A DNA stretch of 64,000 bases from Lophius americanus (Eukaryota > Chordata > Actinopteri > Lophiiformes > Lophiidae): contig JBBDHG010000054.1 of the NCBI GenBank assembly GCA_037951165.1, positions 2,056,501 to 2,120,500 of the forward strand, read 5' to 3'. The notes under the pieces are model-generated. The model ran no database searches, was not told the origin of the DNA, and saw only the letters and a program-made list of their open reading frames with translations. The translations under genes and the position numbers were made by a program. Shown in pieces: positions 36,721-57,115 of this stretch (its first letter is position 1; each line of letters opens with the position of its first letter).

Positions 36721-37429
36721 ATTCAATTAAAAATAAAATGAAAAAAAGGTTTACACCGAATAAGTACCGAATAATGAAAGGATTCGGGAAAAAAAGGAAA
36801 TAAAAAATAGATAGAAAAAACAAATAAAAAATATTAGTTTTACATGTAATAATAACAAAATGATAAAAATCACAAATTGAAAAAAGGATGACCGTTGAGT
36901 CAAATAATGGTTACATAAAAGTCCTGGATTCATAGTTTTTGCTGAAGTAAAGAGGCGAAATGTTTTACTCGCATCAAACATATATCAGCTGGTATGAATC
37001 TCTTTTCATTATAAACACATTGAGACTTGAATGATTTTAAGTATTAGTCATTTAAGTATAAACTTGACAGCGTTGGTTTCTTTGTCTGTTTTGTCACTAA
37101 TCTGATGTTCTGGAGAGATGTTGATCAAGATCAACCTCATTTTATTTTATTACATTTTATTTGGAGATGGACAGATGGATTGATGGATGGATGATCGATG
37201 TTCCATCCGGTGTTGCTGTTGTCTCCCAGTTTGACTGGAATACATTTAAGGCGACACTCTCAGTCTTTTATTCAAACTTATGAGCAGCTTAGAACCATGA
37301 ACAGAGCCATAGGGTGATACCAGCGGGTCCGCTTGTCCTCTTCCGCCCTCTTGTGTCCGGGAGGTGGAAATGCTGCCGCCTGAGTTTGAAAATGTTCCTG
37401 ACTTTAATGAATGACACTGGCGTTTGGCT

Positions 37430-37770
37430 GACATACATCCACTCACTTTCTTTAACTGGTTCCTGCTGCTTATCCCAGCTGACATTGGACGAGAGGCAGA
37501 GTTGGACCCTACATGCTGGAAAATACACCAGTTTATCACCGGGCTTACGCATAAAGACAGACATCATTCCTTCCTACGGGGCAACTTACCAGTTCGCCTA
37601 AATGCAATGTTTTCAACTTGTATGTGGATGAAAGATGAAATACCTCGAGAGATTCCTTATCTGCAGTATGCAAACTCCACACGGAATGTCCTGAGAAGGG
37701 TCAGAGGTCAAACTGAACCCGGAAACTTCCTGCTGTGAGGTAACTGTACCCCCCACTGCCCCACTATGCT
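37430..37770 (+). repeat. Dispersed teleost repeat, copy 2
   Basis: Shows GCTTATCCCAGCTGACATTG, GAGAGGCAGAGTTGGACC, TATGCAAACTCCACACGGAA and CTGTGAGGTAACTGTACC in the order seen in the 13990-14295 copy, but with the central part rearranged. Confidence 0.55.
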
Positions 37771-37826
37771 GCTTTGATTAACATAATTTACATTCATTTA
37801 AAAGTTGTCATCTGTAGGAAAACAAT

Positions 37827-37865
37827 CTGCTTCACCAGCTTCTGTCTTCGGAGCTGGTGAAGCAG
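37827..37865. repeat. Perfect 14-bp inverted repeat (hairpin)
   Basis: CTGCTTCACCAGCT at 37827-37840 pairs exactly with AGCTGGTGAAGCAG at 37852-37865 around an 11-nt spacer. No gene or terminator context explains it. Confidence 0.85.
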
Positions 37866-38084
37866 CTCCGACGGCGCTGACCTGCTCTAACCTCTATCCA
37901 TTCATAGAATAATCTAGAATGAAGCATACAGCTTTCATGCTGAGTATGAAGATGTTGAATCTACATCAACTTTTACTGGTGTTAGCAGTGGAACAGGCTA
38001 GGATTACCAAGCTCTTCATCACACAAGCTGTCCCAAGTTCCACAGGTATGTTTCTAGTTATGGGTTATGTTTTAACCCACGGTT

Positions 38085-38700
38085 GTTTGTTTGTTTGTTG
38101 TGCTGGCTGGTTGCTTTGTTGGTCGGTTGCTGGTTGGTAGTTGGTTGTTTTTGGATGGTTGTTTGATCAGGTGGTTGGTTGGGGCTGGTTATTTGGTTGG
38201 TTGTTTGTTTTGGTTGGTTGGTTGGTTTGCTGGCTGGCTGGCTGGCTAGTTTGCTGTTGGTTGGTTGGCTGTCCGGCTGGTTGACTGGCTGACTGGCTAG
38301 TTGGTTGGTTGTAATTTGGTTTGTTGGTTGGTTGGTTGGTTGGCTGGGTAGTTGACTGGCCGGCTGGGTTGATTGGTTGGCCGGCTGGTTAGATGGCTGG
38401 CTGGTTGTTTGGCTATTTGTTTGGGTAGATGATTGGTTGGCTGGCTGGTTGTTTGGTTGGTTGGCTGGCTAGATAGCCTGTTGTAGTTGGTTGTTTGGCT
38501 GTTTGTTTTTCTTGATTGGTAGGTTGGTTGGTTATTTTTTGGTGTGTTGGTTTGTTGACTGGCTAGTTAGCTGGTTGGTTGGTAGTTTGGTTGTTAGTAA
38601 GTTGTTTCGTGGTTGGTTGGTTGGTTGGTCAGTTGACTGGCTTGCTTGTTGGCTGGCTGGCTGGCTGGTTGATTGGTCGATTGGTTGGCTGGTTGAGTGT
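38085..38700. repeat. TTGG/CTGG tetranucleotide-type simple repeat, about 0.6 kb
   Basis: The plus strand is almost entirely GGTTGGTTGG and GGCTGGCTGG with TTGTTTG and AGT interruptions. The G-rich strand is strongly purine/pyrimidine unbalanced (almost no C runs). Open frames across it (Trp/Leu/Val-rich) are composition artefacts. Confidence 0.9.
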
Positions 38701-39274
38701 CTTATACCATTAATTTAATTGCTCATATATTTTGTGCATTCATCTTTATGGTGTAGTCTACTACATAAGTTTGAAATATGAGCCCCCCTCCTCCACACCA
38801 AAACAGAATAGTACGACTAAGAATACTTCATGGGAATGACAAAAACTCTCTGAACCTTGAAATTTAAACCTATAACTTGTGAATAAATCGACTGATCAAC
38901 GGAGGACCAGACCTTTGGTTCTTGTCCTTATCTTCTCACAGTGAACAAGGTGTGCACCAACCAGTGAAAATACTGGATTTTGTCATGTGATGAGCAGCAG
39001 TTCAGAGGTTACCTGTTCTGAGTGTTTTGAATCCCTTCATTGAGCCGTCTCATTTCACCGGCAGAAGCCTGACACAGTTTGAAAAGTCCTGGATCATGTG
39101 TTCTGATTTGATGGCCACTGCTTTCTATTTCAGGCACAATGTGTCCTTGACTGCTTTTCATATCATATCTCTCCTCAGATAGACCTAAAATAGAGCCGTA
39201 ACATGGTCCACAGCAAAATACGAGGATGTTGCTCAGTTACATGCAATCTTTAGAGTGCTACCAAAAACACTGAC

Positions 39275-39310
<36 letters not shown>

Positions 39311-39334
39311 CGAACACACACACACGCACACAAG
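39275..39334. repeat. CA-rich microsatellite
   Basis: An uninterrupted (CA) run followed by CGCACACACGAACACA interruptions. Confidence 0.9.
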
Positions 39335-39799
39335 TCTTCCTCTATTCTTTACCCTCGTCCTGGTGTCTCTCTTGTGTGACGCCTCACCCCTCTGGCATGT
39401 GTGTATGTGTGTTTGGTCAGTCGCCTAGCAACCTGCTCTCAGTGTTCACGGAGGACGAAACCAGATGAGCACCCCGCACATATACACATAAAGGTGGTCC
39501 TATAGAACATGACGGGATTTATTTGTTCTGTTTAATATCTCTGTGTCTTAGATCCTTATCTGTGGTGTTTAAAAAAGTAGACTTCCCATCAGGCCATTTT
39601 TTCTGTTGTGTCATCCACAATGCTTGGCAACAGCATAGCCTAAGTACCCGACCCTTTGGACCTGCTGACTGATTGGACCAGATTTAATTCCAACCATGTT
39701 ATCCAATCTCTCTGACCTGCCTCTCCAGCTGTCACCATCTAAATAAGAAAGATAATAATTAAGAAATGATTTAAGCAATTAACAAATGTTATATATATA

Positions 39800-39882
39800 T
39801 TTCAAATACAGAGAAATAACTTCACTAGTTTATACCGTGTATGGCTGCATGTGATTAATACAGGATTTCTTCTTCTTCTTCT
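39800..39882 (+). repeat. SINE-type 3' tail, copy 3
   Basis: TTCACTAGTTTATACCGTGT, ATGGCTGCATGTGATTAATA, AGGATT and then (TTC)n, matching the tail at 16100-16165. Confidence 0.5.
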
Positions 39883-39966
39883 TATATACAGGAGACAAAA
39901 GAATCAAGTATAGATGGATTGTTATTACAACAGATGATTTATTATATTTAGTCAGTCTGAGTCTAT

Positions 39967-40033
39967 GGCCCTCAAGAGGAGGCTCCTCAGGGAGGCTCCT
40001 CAGGGAGTCTCCTCAGGGAGTCTCCTCAGGGAG
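39967..40033. repeat. 13-bp minisatellite, four to five units
   Basis: Consecutive CTCCTCAGGGAGN units (the last base is G, T or A). The same unit length as the large array at 10306-11318, but the sequence is unrelated. Confidence 0.8.
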
Positions 40034-41879
40034 ACTCGTGTTTGGATCGATGAGAACCTGTCCTGAGCAGCTGCAGGTATATCCCCCCCCTTTGCAGTCT
40101 GGATCCTGGTGGGTTTGGCGGCTGACTTTTCTGAGACTGATGAATGATGAGACTGATGGATCTGTGAGGGTGGAGATGGGGATGATAGACTAATGGTGAA
40201 GCTGTATCACTCTGATTGGATAGAGGTGGTCTTCCATTGAGAACAGTATCATCTGATACTACAGACCGTGACTATGTGTGAAAGGTGGGAATAATAAATG
40301 GGTTTAAGCACTAACTGCGGCCCGAGTGTGCAAGAGGATAGTCTTTCTGACTGAAGGACGACTAGAAGATTAATTTAAACACACATCAATGATACGTTGC
40401 AGATCTGACACATTAAGACATTTCTAATACAGTTTCAGAAACGTGTTGAACGTGGTTCATTCGGTCTATTGTAAATCCCCCATAATCCTCCTTTAGCTGG
40501 TTGGTCGGTGAGGAGAAATGGCTCTGTGCTCCTATGGGTTAAAATAACTTTGGCTGCTGCACTGTTGGTATTCTCAGACGTGGAGCTATTTCCCCCGCTG
40601 TGCTGTGATCCGGATGCTTATTTAAGAGTTTTTCTAGGCATCAGGTCAGGTATTGCTTTTACATCCGGAGTTGTTTGGTAGGTGTCTTATTTTATGCTCC
40701 ATCATGATGAAGCAGCTTTCAGTCTAGAAACTCCAGGCTGACAGGAGCAGATAACTCAGTCGCAACACGTCTCTGTGGCGGTTAAGCCCCCCTCATCATG
40801 GACGGGAAATCGTTTGGAGAAACAGTTTTAACATCTGACATCTACTGGGGGCCTGGTGACTCAGGGGGTTGTTTCCCGGTGAAAGAGAACATGCCCACAT
40901 GAAACTTCTCAGTCTCTCTGTTAGCTGTCGCTGTCAAAAATATAGAATTGAATGAAAGTGAGAATTCAGTGAGTTCATGTTACAACTTGAAATAGTTCTT
41001 TAACCCTAAAATAGAAATAGTGTAACCACTCAATAGATTAAACACGGCTCTAAAAGACACTTTAATAGATTTCAGACATCTTGTTTCAAAAAATGATGTA
41101 ATTATTATGTAATATAATGAAGTTTTCAACCCCATTGTTTATTATTATTATTATTATTATTATTATTGTTGATTGCATTATCTTCTAAAAAATCAGTTGT
41201 TTACAAGAAACGGATCAAACAAGAAGAGTTTAGATTATAATATTTGCATGTTATTGTCACCTTTAGTCAAAAAGACAACTTTGTGAAATGATTTCTCTGC
41301 AACTACTCATCTCTGAGGAGCACGTTGGGGTTCAGGGTCTTGTTCAAGGACCCTATGACATGTATGAAACTGCCGACCTTTGAGGTTAAGGTCGACCTCC
41401 CTACCTCCTAAGTTCCAGCCCCCGCATGTCTCAGAGTTTTGTTTTCACATTCAACAGGAAATGAATATCTCCTACTTTTACTTTTATTCTTTTACTTATG
41501 ACTGCAGTCACATTATTCAACCCCAGTGAATATCATCCCACAGAAGAACTTGAATTTCTAATCAGACGTTGTTAAAATGTAAAAGGGAGTCGATGCATCA
41601 GAGGTATGTCTGAATTAGGAAGAGTGAAGATAAAACTACAGAAAAGCCATCCAGTGAAGTTCTGCTCAGATCAGTTCAGAAAACCTTCTCATCCATGAAG
41701 GGCGATCCATTTGTCGCTTTCCAAGTCCTTCCAGCCTCAACAGCCAACAAGGTGTTTAAAAATGTCAGAAAAAACAGATAAACGGGTATATGTAAGTAAA
41801 ATGCATACTTAATAAACCAAGTTTACAATTAAATGCATTAGATCAAACTGTATACCGCGTAGACTTAAGGGCGAGGAAG

Positions 41880-42350
41880 AACTGGAATCATTTTGGGGAA
41901 AGGTCTATTGCATACTCCAACACTAGGGAGAGCTTTGTCTCCAAGAGTTGTTGGGACATATTTTCTCCACCATTGATCCGATTTAGTCCAAACATGGTGA
42001 ATATGAATTGACATAAGGAGATCTCTCTTGTTTATATCATATTCTATTCATTTATCTAACATTTAATATTTAACTCACAGTGGGTAGCTGTTATTTACTA
42101 AACATAATGTGGAAATAACTTCATATTTAATTTGGGGAGTTCAACCATGGGGATTGCTTGTACAACAAAGGAGTTGGGACCTTTCCCCTTTTCCTGCTAG
42201 GTGTGTGAAGATAAGATGCATTCCACCAAGTACCAAGGAACCCTACAAAAAAAAAAGTCTTGCCATCTGTGAGGAAGCTGAAGCTGAAGCTGGGGCATCA
42301 TTTAGAGATCCCAAAAAAACAATGATCCCAAGTTGAGGGTTTTTTCTTTC
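41880..42350. repeat. Dispersed repeat family A, copy 1
   Basis: Shares, in the same order, TTTTGGGGAAA, a CACTAGG..GAG/TGG phrase, CCAAA-TGGTG-ATATGAAT, AGAGATCT, TAACTTCA and CCCTT..TTGTACAA-like segments with 44190-44690. No coding content. Confidence 0.45.
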
Positions 42351-42489
42351 AAGAGGAAGACGCCATCGCAGTCTGCCACTTGAATCTGTGATGGGATTTG
42401 TTGAAGGTTGTATTTTTTTATCTTTTAATGGTCAAACACGATCATATAGTCGTTCAACAAAGCAGTATTTGTTCTCTTCTTTAGACCCA

Positions 42490-42770
42490 GGGGCAGAGGG
42501 AGGTTCAGTATCTTGCTTGCCTACTTGTTAAGTAGGCAAACCGCTCCGACACCTGAGTCACCGTCACCTCATGTTCCAGAACTCGAGGCCTTTGCTCATG
42601 AGGAATGGGCCCAGATTCAGCGGCGGTGCTGCCAGAGCTGGTGTCTGGCTGTGCATCACGTTTGGGGCAGCAGGTCATGGCAGGAAAGATTCTCTACAAA
42701 GCACTGGAGATTCATTAAGTGTTTAGTCATGTAGAAACTGTGTTAGTCAATAAAGTAAAGTTGCTCTCAA
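42490..42770 (+). mobile_element. Probable Tc1-like transposon 3' remnant
   Basis: Translation near 42600 gives HEEWAQIQRRCCQ, a block I associate with the 3' end of fish Tc1-like transposase genes, followed by TTCTCTACAAAGCACTGGAG. Ends are not recognisable. Confidence 0.35.
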
Positions 42771-44189
42771 TGGTGAACATCTAGATGTTTAATGTGAAGC
42801 ACTACAGGGCAAAGGTCAGATTTCACAGGAGACAGAGTCTGATTCTATATTCTTTCATGTCGCGTGTGTGTTCAGACACTAATATGAGTCTGAGAATATC
42901 TTCATTAGGATGTCAGCGGTTATATTGACTGGACAGCATCATTATTTTATTTAACGGGTCTGACTCCGTCCTCAGTCTCATGATCTTTTGGGAAAGTGTC
43001 TGGGTTCAAGTGGGGAAGCTAAAAATAGAGCTGACACCACCAGCAGCTGAAACACGCAGCGCTCTGTGTGACATGCACGTAAACGCAGGACCACACTCGA
43101 ACTACCATAATAACACACCTACACACACCCACACACAAGTGATTTGACTTCCTCACGATAAACAGGCATGTTTTCCTCAAGAAAAAACATTTTCAGTTCA
43201 AACTTTCATGTTTCACCTGAATCTTCATCGGGGGAAAGGAACAAACTGACATCATGTCATGCTCATTTGCATTTTTTTCATTTGCTGTGGTTGATCTGAC
43301 TCACATTGAGAATTCACATCTGCATTAACTGGGAATGAGGATATGGTGACAAGGACCGATTCTGCAGAGAGAACTGATCTATACAAGTTAGTTTTAACTC
43401 TTTAATGTCCCTCACCACTGAGTGGTTTAGCAGATTTTGAGTCACTACGTAAAAATGTTTTCCAATTGACTGAACCTGTTCATAATGTGATTCAGTGGCA
43501 GCTTGTTTATGCTAAACAGTAAGGGGCATTTGATGACTTTGTAAACAGAAGTGTACAACCGGGGAAAAAAATAAGTCTTTTATAGGTCACATAGTTTTCT
43601 ATAAACAGCTTTCGAAAAGGTTGAGCTAATCTCATCTTCATGAAATATTTTTAAGTCTTTTTTCCCTTCTTTTTATTGACATGAAATGTTTATTGGCATT
43701 AATTGTTTTTCCGGATGGAGTGTTTGGTGTGGAGTACTTGGAGTGCCGTCCATTTCACTCTTCTTCTGCACAAACGGGACCAGTCCACGCTGCTTCCTAA
43801 CCCCAATTAATGCTAAGTAGCCGCAAAGCTATGACGAACACGTTGCTTCAACTAAGACAAGAAGGGAATGTTGGCAGAAGAATGCTGGTGTCGGTCGGGT
43901 GCAATGCTCTGTCTTTTGGTTTAATATACCTCACCAAACCATGAAACTGGCTCCGTAGTACAAGCTGGCCCTCAGACATCAGGTGGAATAAACTTGAATG
44001 GTCTGTAGAAAGCTGAGTCAGGAGTCAGGTGCAGGTCATGAGGCGGGGATTCAACAAATATTTGGGATGTTAGTATTTATCAGCGGAGTGTACCGTCTGC
44101 CCGGTTTCATGGTCATCATCTTTACCACCGACACACGTCAGAGAGACCTCCAGGCTCTAGTCTAGACCGACTTCAGATACAAACCTGGG

Positions 44190-44690
44190 TGTCTGAAGTC
44201 GAATATATTCATATCCTCGAAAGTCGGCGATATTATGGCTCGCCCTCGTCGCCATCGCAGAACCTTCACGATAAATCAGAAACTGCGATGAAGAAGAGTG
44301 TTTTGGGGAAAATATGGATGTCTATTTTTCTGACACTAGGTGGAACTTTATCACAAAATTGTCAGTCTGTAATTTCTCAACTGTTGGTCTGAATTACTCC
44401 AAATTTGGTGCATATGAATCAACTCAAAGAGATCTACCAGATAAATATATATATATATATATATATCTGGTAGATCTACTCGATTCTACCATATTTTAAT
44501 TTAAGTATTTCATAAGTTACTGAATTTACGGAGGTTTTGTTCTTTTACTAAAACACGTTGCAAATGACTTCACATTTGATTTGAGGGTTTAAATTCCGAT
44601 TCCCCTTCCCTTGTACAAAGAAGGGGGAATGGGGGCTTTTGGGGATATAGCCTTGCTGTCGGGACGACAGCGTAGGTGTGGTTATTTAAG
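44190..44690. repeat. Dispersed repeat family A, copy 2
   Basis: Counterpart of 41880-42350 (see that entry), carrying an extra AT-rich hairpin at 44430-44477. Confidence 0.45.
44430..44477. repeat. 14-bp inverted repeat around an (AT) core
   Basis: AGATCTACCAGATA at 44430-44443 is exactly complementary to TATCTGGTAGATCT at 44464-44477; the spacer is an AT dinucleotide run that also self-pairs, giving a 48-bp near-perfect palindrome. Confidence 0.9.
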
Positions 44691-44839
44691 CTCTCTCTGT
44701 TTTTGTCTTTTACCACAAACACATTTAATACTGAACTGCTAAGGACTGTGTATTTTAGATAAACTGATGGCGCTTAAGAAGAACCTTTTGCCTAACCTTA
44801 AATGACACCTCAGATGTTTTCTGGGGTGACACAGGCCTG

Positions 44840-45705
44840 AAGTTTTTGAGGTCTGTCGACTTGCAAGGGTTGTTTTGTTAGTGCCACCATTTTTTTTTGT
44901 CACTTTTCTGATCTTTAGATCCTTAGTTGTTGTGGTAGAGCACAACATACCAGAGGAAGACATAGTATCCAACCATCCTACTGATACCCACTTTTTGGAC
45001 TGCAGCTCCCACCAGCTAGCAAGAGCAAAAGCAATAGCACCATCCCCAACATGGCCATGACACCATGAGATGAGATGAACAAGTATCTCACTCACTTTCC
45101 AATACACTGACCCAGACTTGGAAGACGCACTTACACCCTGACCTGACTGTGAGGATACCATATCCAACTATGATCGAGACATATCCTCGCAATCAGAACT
45201 CACCAAACTAGAACAACTGAAACAACGGGAAGTTGGTTCTCAATGGTATGCGGTCACACTATCGATATACCTTAAGTGACGTTGTATCCCCTGAGGATCA
45301 CGCATCAACAAGTCCCTCACATTCGGTAAGGATGATCTGACCATTCCTACATGCCGGGGACCTTGGTGACATCAGGATACGCCTACTGGGACCAACCACA
45401 CAGCACTTCCTGGTCATCTTTTACTTTCCTCTTATTATACCTACTCTTTGATCATCTCATCCTCAAAAAATCTCATCTTTGAAGCACAGAATATAAATTG
45501 CTGGAACTCCAATTATATCCTCCTCCTAAACTTTCTTATTTCTCTGAAGAAGGCTCCAGAAGCCGGAACGTTAGCAGGAGTTTGGAACAATAAACTTTAA
45601 CATTGGAGTTTTGGAGATCTGTCTACTTGTTATGTTGTTAGTGCCACCATTTTTCTCCCTTTTTCTTTAACATCACTTGTTTTGGTCGAACACAAGAGGA
45701 AGACA
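44840..45705 (+). mobile_element. Penelope-like element relic with direct repeats
   Basis: The phrase TCTCTGAAGAAGGCTCCAGA, AGCCGGAACGTTAGC at about 45541-45575 followed by AATAAA resembles the 3' end of Penelope-like elements. Flanking segments 44845-44965 and 45612-45705 share GTCTACTTG/GTCGACTTG, TTGTTAGTGCCACCATTTTT and GAACACAA..AGAGGAAGACA phrases in the same order, like the partial terminal direct repeats of these elements. No intact reverse transcriptase or GIY-YIG frame remains. Confidence 0.5.
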
Positions 45706-46084
45706 CGTCCTCTCCCACCAACTTAATGTTATGTGAAGAATTTGGCTGGTGGTAGAATCCTCTCCCACCAGCAGCCCTGTGGAGCCTTTTCTTTTCCATG
45801 TCTCACAGATTTCCCACTAGGAAATCCAACAACAGCCATTCTTATTATTCAACCAGCAGACGTAAGACTGACTTTATATGATAATTTAGCCAGATGATAA
45901 AGAAAGAGAAACCCTGAACAGGAATATGTGACAGATAACTATAGTAATTGATATTCTTGCTAAATATCAAATTTTGAAAATTGTCACTTTCATATGTACG
46001 TTTAGGTCATTCATTAATCCGGCCTCCACTCTGAACAATAGAGCAGAGCATTGAGGTCCGATTCAAATCTATAAATTTATTCTT

Positions 46085-46770
46085 AGAGTTCCATTCCATT
46101 TTCTTCCGTCCATCCAGGGTTGGGTCACAGTGGCAGCAGTCCAAACGTATCTCTCCCAAGCAGCACTCTCCAGTTCATCTCAGACAATTAGAGGCGTTCC
46201 CAGGCCAGATAAGTGACAAGGTCGCTCCAGCGGGTTCTGGGTCCTCCTCCTCAAATGGCGCATTTTGACACAAAGGAGGACAAGAGTTCTTCAGCTTATT
46301 TCTGAGAACTGAGTCCAGCCACCCTCTGAAGGAAGCTGATTTCAGCCAGTTGTATCCTTGACATCATTCTTTCGGTCACTATCCAGAGCTCTAGACCATA
46401 AGTGAGGGTTGGAAAGGTTGACAGACTGGTAAATTGAGAGCTTTGCCTTACCACTCAACTTTTGTACCAACACTCAAGAACAAGACACCAATTGGCTCAT
46501 TGGCTAGAAGCAGCAACTCATTTGCAACCTGGAAGGGGACAATCCACCGTTTTCCAACAGAGGACCATGACCTCAGTTTTGAAGGTACAGATTCTCATAC
46601 CAGCTTCAAACTCAGCTGCAAACTGGTCCAGTGCTGCTGGGGATCACAGTGGGATGAAACCCAAGATCCACATCATCTGCAAACAGCAAAGATTCAAATC
46701 TAAGCTCCCCAAACCAAGCATTGTCCTAACCTCGACTTTGCCCTGAAATCCTGTCCATGAATATGTAGAA
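46085..46770 (-). mobile_element. LINE relic, minus orientation
   Basis: The plus strand carries, in order, GGCGTTCCCAGGCCAG, GGTCGCTCCAGCGGGTTCTG, TTCTTTCGGTCACTATCCAG, AGCTTTGCCTTACCACTCAA, CAGAGGACCATGACCTCAGT, ATTCTCATACCAGC and CACATCATCTGCAAACAGCA. I recognise this as the antisense of an abundant fish non-LTR retrotransposon. It is frameshifted and truncated. Confidence 0.7.
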
Positions 46771-47887
46771 CATGACGGAGACATGAAACATCCTCAGAGT
46801 TCGTCCTGTGTTTCTCTCATGAAGTGTGGGCTAGTGTGTGTTGGTGTGAGTTTTGTTCTCTCTCGCCTGCACAACGACGACAAATGGAAATTCACTCGTA
46901 GCTAAATCTTACTCAAAGCCTATTCTCTTATTTCCTAGATTACTATATTTGTGCATGGTTCCGGAATTAAGATCATGTTCTGTGAGACACAATGCTAGTG
47001 CTGCTGCATCTCTTCATGTGTTTCAAGCCTTCAAAATATGCTAATCATAACTTTATAAGGTGACAACAAGCCACTATTATCACAAAAACCCATTGATTAG
47101 TTTTCCCTCTGATATGAGGCACATTTGAAGATTTTTTTTGCTGTAAAATCTAATGAGCAAATTTCCAAATTGTATCTTTGTTTCTGGCTCATTCATTTTT
47201 AAATGCAGAAAAATGTTAGTAAATCTAATAGATTGGTCCATTTAGTCCATTTTATCTTCCCCATACATAGTAGCAGAAATGGTTCCGGGTTTTTTATTTA
47301 AACTGAACCCAGACTGAAACCAATAACTCAATGTATATATTTGTTGGATCTGATCTTTTGGCCGCCAACTTTAAAACCATCACCTTAATCCAGATGGAGC
47401 CGATCTGCACCGGTTTGTGGGTGTGTGTGAATGACCTTCCCAGTCCAACTCCTCCTGACACCCAGAATAAATGCATAACTCTGTTGTAACCTTAGAGCCA
47501 CTGCTCAGGCAGTCACTCCTGCATTACATAAGATAAATCTTCCGCAACAAAGAACAGTTTGGGTGATTGAAAGGAAAATAAGGGAACACAGCTTACAGTT
47601 TGGATAAGAGCAAATGTGACCATACAATAAGGCCAGAGAAAAGTGTTGTACTTTCATGACAGTTTTTAAAGCCCAGTTAAGCTTCCATGCAATCCATTAA
47701 AGTAAGAATGCCATGACTATTTCAACCATTCAGAACTATACCAACCCAACTGAAAGTGTGCTGATCTATTTTGGGTTCACTGACATATAGACTGTAATTC
47801 TGTGCATAGTTCTCAGTAGACGGATGGATGGAACAGACCTATGCTTTCGCTACAACAACTGCAGAGACTGACTGACTCATTTATACA

Positions 47888-47960
47888 TCCAAGAATACAC
47901 ACACACAACCACACGCACACAAACACACGTACACATACACCCACACACCTACACACACCC
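47888..47960. repeat. CA-rich low-complexity stretch
   Basis: Interrupted ACACACA runs with CGCACACAAACACACGTACA-like breaks. Confidence 0.75.
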
Positions 47961-48699
47961 TCTGAAGCCGCTGTAACCAGACCTCCCGACAGCTGAATCA
48001 AAGGCTGGCAACAGACGCGATGTGAAGTAAGGAATTAGACGGGACGCGTTGCTGGAGAGGAGGGTGGGAGTTGGGAAATATGGGGATGGCCCTCCGCATA
48101 ATGGATGACAAATCAAGACACAGCAGTGCAACAATTCACAAAATGTAGTTGTACTACTTTTTTAAGAAAAAGCACACAAGGGGTCAATTGAAGGGGCTTT
48201 TTTCTATTTTTCTTTCCTCAAAAAGGCTAATTTCTATATGAAATGTTGGCGGCACACCTCTAACTGATTGGTCAAGACAAAATGGGTTTGGTGAAGTGAC
48301 GATACAGATGATCATGACTGATCGAAACGATTTCATCCCTATAAATGTGTCCGACTGATAACTCCTACTGGAAATGGAGTTGACTAAGGTTGAATAAAGA
48401 GGCCAGAGGATTCTCTTTATTTCCCCTACTAATCCCTACAAATAAGCAGCATTAATCCTCATTTTGTAGCTTTAAATGAAGATTAGTTTATATTAACCTG
48501 GGTTAGAAATGTTTTGACCTTGGGGAAATCTTCCAAAATGGGTCCATCGTGAACTTTCTACAGGAAGTGATCTGGTTTAAAATGGTTGCAGTGATAAATT
48601 ACACGAGAATGTGGTTGAAGTATGCTGGTAGGGGGGAGCAGGAGGTAGTGGAACTCTGAACAGGGTGAATGGTGACAGGGTGGACGGAGAGGAGGGGTT

Positions 48700-48844
48700 G
48701 GGGTCCGAGTGGGTGTGGTAGAACTACAAATAGCTGCGCCCAGAGTCAAACATTTCTTCACATCGTTTCTCTCCCAGTTGCCCAGTGGGACAGTCGGGAC
48801 TCAGCACACCAAGCGGCTCCATCAACATCACAAGTCAACCAACC
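48700..48844 (+). promoter_or_regulatory. des: Candidate desmin core promoter and 5' UTR
   Basis: A GGGTGTGG box (48711-48718, CACC-box complement) and CTACAAATAG (48724-48733, one mismatch from a MEF2 site and able to serve as the A/T-rich TATA position) lie about 110 bp before the start codon. The start context is AACCATGA. Muscle desmin promoters are known to use MEF2, E-box and CACC-type sites; these assignments are inference from sequence only. Confidence 0.4.
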
Positions 48845-56838
<7,994 letters not shown>

Positions 56839-57024
56839 ACCCGAGGACGGAACCACGAAAAGAAATAAGATATATATTATGAAACAGTAAAATTAAGAAG
56901 AAAAAAAAAAGAAAAGAAAGGAAAATACATTTCAACAAGCAGAGTACATTTTTTAGACGATGCACTGATGACATCATGAACAGGATTGATGAGGGTCGCT
57001 GCTCGGCCTCTAGCCTGGTTTTAA

Positions 57025-57115
57025 AATAAAGGTCATTCCAGGAATTCCGCTTTATTTGTGTTACTTTCCTGCCATATGTTATACATGAATAAATATGCCA
57101 GGAGTTTCGAATAAA
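57025..57115 (+). terminator. des: desmin polyadenylation signals
   Basis: AATAAA hexamers at 57025-57030, 57088-57093 and 57110-57115, 190-275 nt after the stop codon. Any or all could define the mRNA end. Confidence 0.7.

Larger units (their letters stand above)
36721..48699. other. Intergenic region between divergent ptprn and des
   Basis: No gene is recognised. The repeats and relics supported here are listed separately; the remainder (notably 40050-41850, 42800-44180 and 46800-48500) looks unique, AT-rich and non-coding. No aminopeptidase (dnpep) or resp18 exon, which lie between these genes in mammals, was found. Confidence 0.55.

Noticed and set aside
38491..38718. Trp/Leu/Gly-rich frame resembling a membrane protein
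   Set aside because: A composition effect of the TTGG simple repeat.
48785..48844. N-terminal extension of desmin from an in-frame GTG
   Set aside because: The ATG at 48845 has a good context and gives the conserved desmin N-terminus; the upstream residues are 5' UTR.
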